From positions 56,202,616-56,266,615 of the forward strand of contig CM036756.1 of NCBI GenBank assembly GCA_020796225.1: a stretch of 64,000 nt of DNA, given 5' to 3'. This document shows, piece after piece, positions 51,401 to 61,858 of the stretch. The notes below the pieces were generated by a model. It worked only from the letters and a program-made list of their open reading frames with translations. It did not search any database and had not been told where the DNA came from. Origin of the DNA: Arion vulgaris (Eukaryota; Mollusca; Gastropoda; Stylommatophora; Arionidae). Within the stretch, counting starts at the first letter, position 1. Each line of letters starts with the position of its first letter. A program made the translations under genes and the position numbers.

Positions 51401-52200
51401 ATCTAATATCTCATAAGATATTCAATGTACTTCTAATATCCATAAAGATATCAATGTACTGTCCAATATCTCATAAAGATATCCAATGTACTGTCTAATA
51501 TCTCATAAAGATATCAATGTACTGTTAATATCTCATAAAGATATCCAATGTACTGTCTAATATCTCATAAATATATCCAATGTACTGTCTAATATCTCAT
51601 AAAGATATCAATGTACTGTCAATATCTCATAAAGATATCCAATGTACTGTCTAATATCTCATAAAGATATCCAATGTACTGTCCAATATCTCATAAAGAT
51701 ATCCAATGTACTGTCTAATATCTCATAAAGATATCCAATGTACTGTCTAATAGCTCATAATGATATCCAATGTACTGTCTAATATCTCATAAAGATATCC
51801 AATGTACTGTCTAATATCTCTTAAAGATATCCAATGTAATGTTTAATATCTCATAAAGATATCCAATGTACTGTCTAATATCTCATAAAGATATCCAATG
51901 TACTGTCTAATATCTCATAAAGATATCCAATGTGCTGTCTAATATCTCATAAAGATATCCAATGTGCTGTCTAATATCTCATAAAGATATCCAATGTACT
52001 GTCTAATATCTCATAAAGATATCCAATGTACTGTCTAACATCTCATAAAGATATCCAATGTACTGTCTAATATCTCATAAAGATATCCAATGTACTGTCT
52101 AATATCTCATAAAGATATCCAATGTACTGTTTAATATCTCATAAAGATATCCAATGTACTGTCTAATATCTCATAAAGATATCCAATGTACTGTCTAATG
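51401..52200. repeat. 32-bp satellite, type 2
   Basis: About 25 units of 'gatatccaatgtactgtcta'+'atatctcataaa'. Unit length and 'gatatcca.tgt.ctgtctaat' are shared with type 1, so the two are sister variants meeting at about 51395. Confidence 0.95.
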
Positions 52201-52312
52201 TGCCATGAAAATGTCCATTTAAACCGTGTGAGATGAAATGCACTACCGAAGATGTTGAAATTTAGCACAGTACATAATAATGGTGTGACTATCAAGAAAA
52301 ACCTCTCACCAG

Positions 52313-53053
52313 AGCACGCATGTCTTACATCATCATGTCTTGACGGACGCATGTCTTACATTATCATGTCCTCACGCACGCGTGTCTTACATTATCATGT
52401 CTTGACGGACGCGTGTCTTACATTATCATGTCTTACATTGTCATGTCTTCACACACGCATGTCTTACATCATCATGTCTTGACGGACGCGTGTCTTACAT
52501 TATCATGTCCTCACGCACGCGTGTCTTACATTATCATGTCTTGACGGACGCGTGTCTTACATTATCATGTCTTACATTGTCATGTCTTCACACACGCATG
52601 TCTTACATCATCATGTCTTGACGGACGCGTGTCTTACATTATCATGTCTTGACGGACGCATGTCTTACATTATCATGTCTTGACGCACGCATGTCTTACA
52701 TCATCATGTCTTGACGCACGCGTGTCTTACATCATCATGTCTTGACGCACGCATGTCTTACATCATCATGTCTTGACCACGCATGTCTTACATTATCATG
52801 TCTTGACGCACGCATGTCTTACATTATCATGTCTTGACGCACGCGTGTCTTACATCATCATGTCTTGACGCACGCGTGTCTTACATCATCATGTCTTGAC
52901 GCACGCGTGTCTTACATCATCATGTCTTGACGCACGCATGTCTTACATCATCATGTCTTGACGCACGCGTGTCTTACATCATCATGTCTTGACGCACGCG
53001 TGTCTTACATCATCATGTCTTGACCCACGCATGTCTTACATTATCATGTCTTG
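52313..53053. repeat. 31-bp satellite with higher-order repeat
   Basis: Units of 'acgcacgcatgtcttacatc'+'atcatgtcttg'. Between about 52361 and 52638 a 139-bp block of variant units (including 'cctcacgcac', a truncated unit and 'cttcacacacg') occurs twice in tandem. After that the units are simple. Confidence 0.95.
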
Positions 53054-53054
53054 A

Positions 53055-53560
53055 ATATGCTACATTGTCTCCTTGGATTCTATGTCCTCTTTATTCTGTT
53101 CTGCTCAATTTGTCCCTTAACGTCCCATGAGGTTTATGTTCTGCCGTCAAACTCCTCTGGCCACTTTCCAGTTCTGTGTAACGTAATACACATTGTTATT
53201 CTAGTGTGTTTCTTTTAATACTGTCTGGCTATTATATGACTTCTCTCCGGTCTGACTTACGGTATTGGATATATGGATTTCTTATCACATCGCATCGATA
53301 TTTGTCGGGGAATAATATCGTATAAAACGTATCTTGAAAAAATGAACTGAAAAGAATCGTATATTTATACGCGTCTAGGATTCAATGTTGCCAAATTCTT
53401 CTTCTCTTCTTTCCTTTTTTCTGTTCCCTAATCATGTTTTGCCCCACGGCGTTAGGATAAGTGATGTACGGACACCTACAAATCTGAGGTGGTTTGAGCG
53501 GATCAGATCAGATCTGAGAAAACCGAGGGGAGGCTGAGATGATAATAAATTGGTGTATTA
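53055..53560. other. unassigned spacer
   Basis: No gene is seen. 53395-53470 ('tgttttgccccacggcgtta', 'ggataag') resembles the 3' end of LINE-C on the minus strand. Confidence 0.35.
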
Positions 53561-53562
53561 GG

Positions 53563-55090
53563 ATAAAGACACGTATGTATGGTATCACATAAGCAAACAA
53601 AGACACGTATGTATGGTATCACATAAGCAAACAAAGACACGTATGTATGGTATCACATAAGCAAACAAAGACATGTATGTATGGTATCACATAAGCAAAC
53701 AAAGACATGTATGTATGGTATCACATAAGCAAACAAAGACATGTATGTATGGTATCACATAAGCAAACAAAGACACGTATGTATGGTATCACATAAGCAA
53801 ACAAAGACACGTATGTATGGTATCACATAAGCAAACAAAGACATGTATGTATGGTATCACATAAGCAAACAAAGACATGTATGTATGGTATCACATAAGC
53901 AAACAAAGACATGTATGTATGGTATCACATAAGCAAACAAAGACATGTATGTATGGTATCACATAAGCAAACAAAGACATGTATGTATGGTATCACATAA
54001 GCAAAAAAAGACATGTATGTATGGTATCACATAAGCAAACAAAGACATGTATGTATGGTATCACATAAGCAAACAAAGACATGTATGTATGGTATCACAT
54101 AAGCAAACAAAGACATGTATGTATGGTATCACATAAGCAAACAAAGACATGTATGTATGGTATCACATAAGCAAACAAAGACACGTATGTATGGTATCAC
54201 ATAAGCAAACAAGACACGTATGTATGGTATCACATAAGCAAACAAAGACATGTATGTATGGTATCACATAAGCAAACAAAGACATGTATGTATAGTATCA
54301 CATAAGCAAACAAAGACATGTATGTATGGTATCACATAAGCAAACAAAGACATGTATGTATGGTATCACATAAGCAAACAAAGACATGTATGTATGGTAT
54401 CACATAAGCAAACAAAGACATGTATGTATGGTATCACATAAGCAAACAAAGACATGTATGTATGGTATCACATAAGCTAGCAGAGACATGTATGTATGGT
54501 ATCACATAAGCAAACAAAGACATGTATGTATGGTATCACATAAGCAAACAAAGACATGTATGTATGGTATCACATAAGCAAACAAAGACATGTATGTATG
54601 GTATCACATAAGCAAACAAAGACATGTATGTATGGTATCACATAAGCAAACAAAGACATGTATGTATGGTATCACATAAGCAAACAAAGACATGTATGTA
54701 TGGTATCACATAAGCTAGCAGAGACACGTATGTATGGTATCACATAAGCAAACAAAGACATGTATGTATGGTATCACATAAGCAAACAAAGACATGTATG
54801 TATGGTATCACATAAGCAAACAAAGACATGTATGTATGGTATCACATAAGCAAACAAAGACATGTATGTATGGTATCACATAAGCTAGCAGAGACATGTA
54901 TGTATGGTATCACATAAGCAAACAAAGACATGTATGTATGGTATCACATAAGCAAACAAAGACATGTATGTATGGTATCACATAAGCAATCAGAGACATG
55001 TATGTATGGTATCACATAAGCAAACAAAGACATGTATGTATGGTATCACATAAGCAATCAGAGACATGTATGTATGGTATCACATAAGCA
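53563..55090. repeat. 34-bp satellite, ~45 units
   Basis: Units of 'catgtatgtatggtatcaca'+'taagcaaacaaaga'. Variants are 'cacgtatg' and 'gctagcagaga' or 'gcaatcagaga', the latter only in the right third. Very homogeneous. Confidence 0.95.
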
Positions 55091-55109
55091 AGCCTAATGA
55101 ATAATCAAA

Positions 55110-55195
55110 TCATAAAACTAACAAAAATACAACATTTCGACTATAAGTCTTTTTCAAGGACATATATACACACACAAAGTGAACACTAAATAAAT
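55110..55195. repeat. interspersed repeat with 'tttcgac' core
   Basis: 'caaaaatacaacatttcgac' and 'tctttttcaa' resemble 3345-3475 and 61010-61130. It lies between the 34-bp satellite and LINE-C. Confidence 0.35.
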
Positions 55196-55690
55196 TAGCG
55201 TCAGGATAGGAAGGGATTTATAGAACGGGCTTTTGTGCGTGCATCATAAGTGTTTTTCACCGCTTCTGTTATTTCTGAGGTCCATTTTTTTTTTGCTTGA
55301 ACGGCCATTTTCTTTTTATCCACTGTATCGGAGTAGCATTGCTCTTTGAAGCACACTGTCTGTTGGACTGTATCGGAGTAGCATTGCTCTTTGAGGCACA
55401 CTGTCTGTTGGACTGTATCGGAGTAGCATTGCTCTTTGAGGCACACTGTCTGTTGTGGACTGTATCGGAGTAGCATTGCTCTTTGAAGCACACTGTCTGT
55501 TGGACTGTATCGGTGTAGCATTGCTCTTTGAGGCACACTGTCTGTTGGACTGTATCGGAGTAGCATTGCTCTTTGAGGCACACTGTCTGTTGGTAATGTA
55601 CTTATCTGGTCCGACCATTTACTGTGTTTTCTCTTGCTGAAGTGTAGTACTGATGTTGTACCCATTTCTTGACAAAAGGCGCGGTTCCTT
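55196..55690 (-). pseudogene. LINE-C copy with internal 45-bp expansion
   Basis: Minus-strand reading: 'GTTSVLHFSKRK' then 'LPTDSVPQRAMLLRYS', a block of six PTDSVPQRAMLLRYS-type units, and then 'KKKWTSEITEAVKNTYDART'. The 3' end is near 55196 (tcctgacgc). The single-copy order in 57275-57600 is the same. The frames of 100-154 residues contain shifts between units and are not functional. Confidence 0.9.
55320..55592 (-). repeat. 45-bp expansion of LINE-C coding sequence
   Basis: Six units (plus strand 'gtatcggagtagcattgctc', 'tttgaggcacactgtctgtt', 'ggact'), each equal to 15 codons. One junction has two additional bases (tgttgtggact), which shifts the frame. Confidence 0.95.
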
Positions 55691-55694
55691 TCAG

Positions 55695-56015
55695 TTGCAT
55701 TAATAGATCGTTATCACATTTTAAAATTGTCCTGTAACTCATATTGTACTGGTGCCCATTTTTCGCCCGCTGTGTGAGTGGAGTATCGACTAAAATTATG
55801 AGACAATCGATATATTTTATTGAATTATTTCATCTATTAATAGTCATGACGTTATCACCAGTTTCTGAGGAAATCCTTGACCGCAAGATATAAAACAAAC
55901 TTAATTATAGCACACGACAAATGGGAGCTTTATCCAATGTTTTATTTTATGAAAATAAATGCAGTTGCGTTGTAGGAGACGGTGATTGATGATTATTCAT
56001 AGTGAACTAGATGTT
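55695..56015. other. unassigned region
   Basis: No gene or repeat family is recognised. Confidence 0.25.
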
Positions 56016-56019
56016 CTAT

Positions 56020-56690
56020 CTCTGTGGTGCAGAGGTTAGGAGCTTGTCTCTCGTGTCAAAGGTACCAGGTTCGCTCTCTCGTGGAGCCATACGGATATTT
56101 TTCCATAGATCCCTGATCTCAGTGTAGGTGAGATCTAGTTCCCATTCCTATCGGAGACGGACGATAAAACGTAGGTCCTGTGTTCAATTTGAGCACGTAA
56201 AAGAACCCTTGGCTGTTCAAAATCGAGAGGATCAGACTGGAAAACCGCTGCCCTGGCGAAATTCATCGTTAATGAAAATCGTTGCGTATCCTTGACAGGA
56301 CTTAGTCATCAAAGACAGTAAACGAGTGGTCGATTTTCTAGGCACCACTTATACGTTCAGTAGTTTACCATTGCTTTCTGAACTGTGATGTGTATTTTTA
56401 TCGTTCGTCAAAATCCAAGGGAACTAATTTGCTTCCAAACTTGCCCGCCTCGGAGTTTGAACCAGGTAGGCTTTGGTTGTGATCAAGCTCACTACCACTT
56501 AAGCTACAGAGGCTGGTGAAATTAGACAAGATTAAAAATAAAATCGCTACAAAATATTCTCACCATCTTTAAAATTATATCTGGGACCTTTGCCGGCGAT
56601 ACGGAGCTCGTGCACTGCAGCTGAGATCTTCCTTTGTAAGAAAGAGATAGGGGGAACACATGGCTACTAACCGAAGTACAATGATGATGG
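56020..56690 (+). mobile_element. SINE-7 copy split by SINE-6
   Basis: Head 'ctctgtggtgcagaggttag' with 'accaggttcgctc' further on (tRNA-like A and B regions), then 'attcctatcggagacggacg', 'caatttgagcacgtaaaa' and 'ccgctgccctggcgaaatt'. SINE-6 interrupts it. The distal part resumes with 'tacggagctcgtgcactgca' and 'gaacacatggctact'. It is collinear with 42545-43080. Confidence 0.7.
56264..56512 (-). mobile_element. SINE-6 full-length copy, tRNA head, 11-bp TSD
   Basis: Read on the minus strand from 56512: 'gcctctgtagcttaagtggt', 'agtgagcttgatcacaacc' and 'cctggttcaaactccg'. The A box (TAGCTTAAGTGG) and B box (GGTTCAAACTCC) are well formed. The body carries 'gtaaactactgaacg' and 'cgaccactcgtttac'. 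Direct repeats ctggcgaaatt (56253-56263) and ctggtgaaatt (56513-56523) differ at one base and form the TSD. Confidence 0.8.
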
Positions 56691-56699
56691 TCCTATCAA

Positions 56700-56969
56700 T
56701 CAATCAATCATTCTATAGAAATCTGTAAATTACCCTAAAGCTTGCAGTCATAGTAGTTATAAATGTCATATCAAGTACTGTTGGACTGATTCTAATCAAG
56801 ACATGCTGTTTGTTTCATGCGTTCGTTCGTTTGTTTTTATCTACCAATCTTTGTTATTTGTGCGGTTAGCGCAGAGAACGTGAGTACGTTGCGCACATTT
56901 TAGCCTCATACCGCATGTAGAACATGCATATTCTGATTTTGGCTAAAGTCATGACATCAGGTAATGTTG
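56700..56969. other. unassigned region
   Basis: Short (caat)n at 56696-56710, otherwise nothing recognised. Confidence 0.25.
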
Positions 56970-57234
56970 CTCTTCTTCTTCTTCTTCTTCGAGCGCTCCA
57001 TATCTACCACTTGTTAGACCACTCTTTGTGATTTGTATGTGATCTGAGCCTAAGAGCGATTGTACATTGTGCCAGTTATGCGCCTACAAGTAGGCCAGCA
57101 CATCCGATTTATGCTTTTATTTACTAAGGTAGCTTCCCTAGGTCCTACATCAGACGCATTTTACAATATGCCTTGTAGATCGCAGTGTTACTATTCTTTG
57201 CTCCCCTACGAGCACCGACAACAAACGATCGATT
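56970..57234 (-). mobile_element. SINE-1 copy
   Basis: Starts 'ctcttcttcttcttcttctt' (long tail) and 'cgagcgctccatatctacc', and ends 'cgacaacaaacgatcga' (mutated 5' end). atgttg lies on both sides (56964-56969, 57235-57240), a short TSD candidate. Confidence 0.8.
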
Positions 57235-57274
57235 ATGTTGTTTAGAAATTCATATATCTGTCTATCCTCTAATC

Positions 57275-57842
57275 ATGTTTTGTCTTTCAGCGTCAAGTCG
57301 AATAAGGAAACACTGGAGCGAGCTTCTCTTCTCCAATCCTGATTTGCTTCACAGCTTCAGGGTAAGAAGAGATTTCTAGAATGGACTTTTGTGTGCGCTT
57401 CATAAACAGTGTCTTTCGTCGCCTCTGTTATTTATGAGATTCACCTTTTTCGTGGCGGGCCTTTTGCTTTGTATCCACTATATCGGAGTAACATTGCTCT
57501 TTGAGATGCACTGTCTGTTGGTAGTCTGCTTATATGTCCGAACCATTTAATTTGTTGTTTCTTGATGAAGTCTAGTACTGATGTGGTACCCACTTTTTTC
57601 TGATGTCTTCGTTTCTCAACCGGTCTCTTCTTGTTACTCCCAGCATTCTGTGTAGACACTTCATCTCTGTCGTGACTAGTTTTCTTCTGTAGTTTAATAT
57701 CAGCGTCCAGGTTTGGCATTTGGAATGTAGGGAGAAATATTGTGTTGAACAATGCTCTGTTTATGTTCATGGTGACATGTTTGCATTGTAAAATTGGTGT
57801 CATTTGACCTCTAGTGTTTGATTTCATCATTAGATTCATCAT
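57275..57842 (-). pseudogene. LINE-C unexpanded reference copy
   Basis: The minus strand gives, in order, 'INRALFNTIFLPTFQM' (post-RT FLPT motif), 'LVTTEMKCLHRMLGVTRRDR' in one frame, then 'VGTTSVLDFIKKQQIKWFGH', 'ISRLPTDSASQRAMLLRYSG' and 'YKAKGPPRKR' in another. The change of frame falls at a run of A's after EDIRKK. The 3' end carries 'gcttcacagcttcagggt'. It contains only one copy of each segment that is expanded at 28.3 kb and 55.3 kb. Confidence 0.85.
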
Positions 57843-57849
57843 TAATTCA

Positions 57850-58440
57850 TAAAGACTTGAGTATTGTAATAGTGAGAGTCGAGAAAAATGATGCCGATTC
57901 TACAAATATGTTTACCTTGCACTATCAGAGCTCAAAAGAATTCATTTCTCTTTTGTCTGCGTTCTACGGGCAAGGATAATACAAATTGTACATGGGTCAC
58001 GAGCTTACAGTATTACATTCGAGACATTAGTTTTGTTTAGTCGTCGAATCATCATCACTGCATCGAACCAATTAGTCTATAAGTGATCCGAACTCTTCCT
58101 CAGTATGTCTCTCAGCGTGTGGCAACTAATGAAACAAGTTATTTGTGAGTTTACTACTTTTCTTTGGCTACTAGTATCGTGTTCCTTTCTAGCTACACCA
58201 AATGTGACTTTGTATTCTTGCAGTATGGTTAAGGTTGTAGGTTCACCACTATTACTTGAATCAATTACACATCATCTCTCTCTCTTAGGGAATTTTTATT
58301 ATCAGCTTTTTTTTTCAATTGCTCGCACGCTTTTTACAGCAGCCGTATCTGCAAAACTGATATCGGTGCGTTTATTTCGCCTTACTCTTGCATGCCCTAC
58401 ACAAAATTAAAACTTTTTTTGTTAGTCTATCCTCTATTCG
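57850..58440. other. unassigned region
   Basis: A 101-residue forward frame (58105-58410) has a hydrophobic stretch but no recognised motif. No repeat family is recognised. Confidence 0.3.
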
Positions 58441-58465
58441 AGACATACTAGGAAACACAATAAAC

Positions 58466-59057
58466 GGTACTTTGTCATTAGCCGGCCGCAAAAAGATCTG
58501 AACAACGAGTTCCGGGTAAACCCGTAGGCGTGTCGGGGATTGTCCAGTGATTTCCAAAGGTCGAACAGTCTGCGCGGTTTATTCCATTTGCGTTTTTGGG
58601 GTTTCATGTTGAAAAACCTTTCGTTTTCGGCTTTAAAAAAAATTAAGTAGTAACAAACAATCGCAAGATTTTATATTTTGTGGCAGGGTTAGGGTTAGGC
58701 AATTTCTGTGGGTTTTTTCCTATAATATAATTGTTCCTCCTTTCCTCGCTGTATTTGTGTTGTTATCACTGTATATGTATCGACATACTATATTGACATA
58801 CTACATATTTTGTGGCAGGGTTAGGGTTAGGCAATTTCTGTGGGGTTTTTTCCTATAATATAATTGTTCCTCCTTTCCTCGCTGTATTTGTGTTGTTATC
58901 GCTGTATATGTATCCACATACTAATGCTTGACCTACCTGGGTCCCAAAGTGGACTGTCCACGACTATTTACAACATATCTAAAAATAGATGACACTTTCC
59001 GACAATTTCTAAAAATAGGTCTTCCTGTCAGTTGTGGCCGGCTAATGACAAAGTACC
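58466..59057. mobile_element. 592-bp segment bounded by 22-bp inverted repeats
   Basis: ggtactttgtcattagccgg+cc at 58466-58487 is repeated inverted without mismatch at 59036-59057. The interior has no coding sequence and holds a tandem duplication of ~127 bp. It may be a non-autonomous DNA element, but no flanking TSD is convincing. The same 'aataaac' lies outside both repeats in direct, not inverted, orientation. Confidence 0.5.
58674..58925. repeat. ~127-bp tandem duplication with TTAGGG motif
   Basis: Two almost identical copies (from 'ttttgtggcagggttaggg' to 'gtatatgtat', starting at about 58676 and 58807). Each holds 'gggttagggttagg', two and a half telomere-type repeats. Confidence 0.9.
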
Positions 59058-59059
59058 CA

Positions 59060-59340
59060 ATAAACTTGCTTCGCGCACGAAATGATAATGATATATTATT
59101 CCCCTTGAACACAACTATTTAGTACATACTTTATTGTAATAACGGTTAATATAAAGGTTTCATCTTGACCTCAGTGTCACTACTCACCATGACCTACTTT
59201 AGATCAGGTCTACTGACTAAGACAAGGTTATCCCAGTGACTTCACGACCATTGTCTTATCGCGTACAATCAAATCAGTCGCACGGCTAATTATTGTATTT
59301 AATTGAATTTGTGGTATGAATTATTGGCGTATTGTAAAGG
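59060..59340. other. unassigned region
   Basis: No gene or repeat family is recognised. Confidence 0.25.
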
Positions 59341-59344
59341 TTAA

Positions 59345-59695
59345 AGTTTACTGTGCAAATGTGAAGTCACTGATAACGAAGTTGATAACACACTCCGCTA
59401 GTGAGCAAGTGCAGTGGAAATTCCGGGGTTCGTGGCCAGCTTAGCGGAAAATTCTCGGTATCATGCACTACGCGGTGAAACTACGGTAAACCTCGATCCT
59501 TTACTTAGGTATCTAAATTACAAGTACCTCTGAACTCGGAGTATGGTTTACCTGAATGGTGAGGAACACTGGTGATAACGAAACTTTGAGATCCAGCAAG
59601 CTTTCAGGAAAAATTCAGTCAAATGCGCCATATTAAGCGTAATGACTACGCATGAACTCGAAGCGGGCGAAAGAACAAAAAAAACGTCCATCTAC
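59345..59695 (+). mobile_element. SINE-9 copy
   Basis: 'gaagttgataacacactccg', 'ccggggttcgtggcc', 'cctttacttaggtatctaaa', 'gaatggtgaggaacactggt' and 'agcgggcgaaagaac' match 32195-32545 in order. Confidence 0.65.
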
Positions 59696-59699
59696 ACAA

Positions 59700-60150
59700 T
59701 AGTACACAATATCCTTTACTAGACGTTGCAATCAACCACAGTAAACGAGTCGTTGATTCCATGGGCACCACTCAGTAGTTTGCCATTGCTCTCTGAACGG
59801 TGTGGTCTATATTTACCGATCGCGCCCGTCTGCCCAGCGTGTTCTTAGCGCGTTGGACTACGGGTGACTATCCCTCTGTGTGTGCGGGTTCAATTCCGCG
59901 GGATGGCAGAAAAAGCCACAGATTTCCCAGATTTACTGTGTTCGTGGCACCGAACCGAAGGGTTACGATGTCCATGGCACCGAGCTGAACAGCTGAAAAG
60001 CTCAAGTGCTTCTGGGTCAAAAAAAAAAAAAAAAATACCGATCGTAAAATCGACGAACAAATTTGTTTCAAATTTCCACTGCGAAGTTTGAACCAGGTAC
60101 ACTTAAGTTGTGATCGAGCTTACTATCAGTAAGCCACAGACGGCCACCAC
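59700..60150 (-). mobile_element. SINE-6 copy split by SINE-5
   Basis: The left part 'gtaaacgagtcgttgattcc', 'gggcaccactcagtag' and 'tttgccattgctctctgaac', and the right part 'aagtttgaaccaggtacact' and 'gtaagccacagacggcc', together equal 56264-56512. Removing SINE-5 and one TSD copy restores continuity. Confidence 0.7.
59823..60035 (+). mobile_element. SINE-5 full-length copy, poly(A) tail, 9-bp TSD
   Basis: 213 bp. The tRNA head has A box 'tagcgcgttgg' and B box 'gggttcaattccg'. The body carries 'ccagatttactgtgttcgtg' and 'caccgagctgaacagctga', and a 17-A tail closes the element. TSD taccgatcg is perfect at 59814-59822 and 60036-60044. It is unlike SINE-1, -2 and -4, which lack poly(A), so it probably used a different LINE. 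Confidence 0.9.
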
Positions 60151-60305
60151 TTACATTTCGCACCATCTTTTATTAATACAGAACAACAAACTATCCTGGA
60201 CATAAATCTACAAATGTACACAGACTGCCACCACTTACATTTAGCACCATCTATTATTAATACAGAACAACAAACTATCCTGGACATAAATCCACAAATT
60301 TACAC
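60143..60305. repeat. ~81-bp direct duplication
   Basis: Two copies of a segment with 'gccaccacttacatttcgca', 'cagaacaacaaactatcctg' and 'gacataaatctacaaat'; the second lacks 'tt' and differs at a few bases. 60306-60394 is unassigned. Confidence 0.85.
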
Positions 60306-60394
60306 AATTATATCCAGTAACTACACACTCAACAAATCACAATGATTGTATTTTCTGAAAGTTTAGTGTATGAACTTGATTATCGATATAGTGG

Positions 60395-60702
60395 AAGACT
60401 GCAGTAAAACTATGAAGCGAAACAGTAAAACATAAGAGAAACACGTCATCAACTCCAACGGACAGTAAAACTTTGAAACCGAAACAGTTAAACCCTTAAA
60501 TCAGCTTCAGCACAGTCTATGAAACGAAACACGTAAAACTATGAAACGAAACAGTCAAACTGAAGGAAACAGTATTACTATGAAACGAAACAGTCAAACT
60601 ATGAAGCGAAACAGTAAAACTATGAAGCGAAACAGTAAAACTATGAAGCGAAACAGTAAAACTATGAAGCGAAACAGTAAAACTATGAAGCGAAACACGT
60701 AA
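60395..60702. repeat. 21-bp minisatellite (actatgaagcgaaacagtaaa)
   Basis: About 14 units, irregular at the left and regular from 60590. Variants are 'gaaacg/gaagcg' and 'gtcaa/gtaaa'. Confidence 0.9.
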
Positions 60703-60726
60703 AAACAAAGTATTGTAGTAATCTTC

Positions 60727-60990
60727 ACTTCACCTTTCAACTCCGAACGGAGCACCCGGTCTTCAATAAACTTCTTCCAGCTCTTCCTCTCTCCTGCCAT
60801 CCCTTCCAATTCTTTCTATGTTTTATATATCCTTTAATATCAGCCTCCAGCTCTCTTCTCCTGGTCTGTCTAGGCCTTCCCTACTCCTCTTTCCCTGCGG
60901 ATTCCAAAACAGTGCCTGTCTTGCATTGCTTTCGGTCGGTCTTCTCACTGTATGTCCTATCCATCGCCAGCGTTTCTTCCTGAGTTCTTT
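60727..60990 (-). mobile_element. LINE-E 3' end
   Basis: The minus strand reads 'KKRWRWIGHTVRRPTESNAR', 'QALFWNPQGKRSREG' and 'RPGEESWRLILKDI', then the shared end 'ggagttgaaaggtgaagtga'. It is the best preserved LINE-E copy, but its 5' part runs into the unrelated repeat at 61010. Confidence 0.75.
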
Positions 60991-61009
60991 CTTCTTTAAA
61001 GCTGTAGCT

Positions 61010-61130
61010 TTACAAAATACAAAAACAATAAAATAAAAATACACAGCAAAGTTTCGACCAAAATTGCTTATCAAGCAAAGAATATACAAATCACCGAATA
61101 AGAATTTCACTTTTCACAGAACAACAAAAC
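61010..61130. repeat. interspersed repeat with 'gtttcgaccaaa' core
   Basis: 'aaaatacacagcaaagtttc', 'gaccaaaattgcttatcaag' and 'aagaatttcacttttcacag' match 3345-3475. It begins immediately after the LINE-E fragment. Confidence 0.45.
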
Positions 61131-61134
61131 AACT

Positions 61135-61596
61135 TATAGAATACAACAATAAATTAACACATAACGAACGGTCCTAAACTTTGCATATGAACTTTGCTAA
61201 CTTTCTTTTTTTCGATTGAACAAGATTTATTAATGAAGTTTGTCATTCTGAAGCTTTCTGTAATGATTTTAAAACAAGCTTATCAGCAAAGACAGCGTCT
61301 TAGAAATGCAATGTTTATTTTGAAACTACCCTTAACGCAGACACCACATATCTCATCAGTGTAATATTTCTGCAAACTGCATGGAAAAAATGTGTGTAAT
61401 GTTTTTCTAATGTTTTGGGTTAAGGCTTTAGAGTAGTGTAGCTCCAGCTTAGCGGTTATAAGTTTGCTATAGTTAGAATAATTCTAGTAATACTATTATA
61501 CAAATTTATAGACTTGAAAGGATACTTAAACCGTTGGGGTCAAGAAGTTTTATATTGTCTGTAGACGTTGCGTCGGTATCCACACAATATTTGAAT
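61135..61596. other. unassigned region
   Basis: No gene or repeat family is recognised. Confidence 0.25.
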
Positions 61597-61856
61597 TCTT
61601 CTTTCTTCTTCTTTCCATATCGACCACTTGTTAACCACTCTTTGTGATTTGTATGTGATTTGAGCCTAATAGCGAGTGTACGTTGTGCCAGTTATGCGCC
61701 TATAAGTAGGCCAGCACTTCCGATTTCTGCGACGCTTTTTATTATCTAGGATAGCTTCCCTAGGCCCGTACCTCGGTCACTTCTTACGACATGTCTTGTA
61801 TGTCACATGGTTACTATTCTTTGCTCTACTTGAGGGCCCCAGCAACACAAGGGCGA
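61597..61856 (-). mobile_element. SINE-1 copy at the start of the terminal satellite
   Basis: Complete by block order ('cttctttccatatcgaccac', 'gcgcctataagtaggcc', 'cttacgacatgtcttgtatg', 'cagcaacacaagggcga'). Its 5' end (right) touches the first 51-bp unit with only about two bases between. No TSD can be shown. Confidence 0.8.
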
Positions 61857-61858
61857 GC

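Noticed and set aside
46776..55090. CRISPR-like arrays
   Set aside because: There are no unique spacers between repeats and the context is eukaryotic. These are head-to-tail satellites.
58680..58840. Telomere or telomeric repeat array
   Set aside because: Only two and a half TTAGGG units occur per copy, inside a local duplication.
59823..59910. Functional tRNA gene
   Set aside because: It is the tRNA-like head of a poly(A)-tailed SINE with TSD, and a second copy exists at 43.5 kb.
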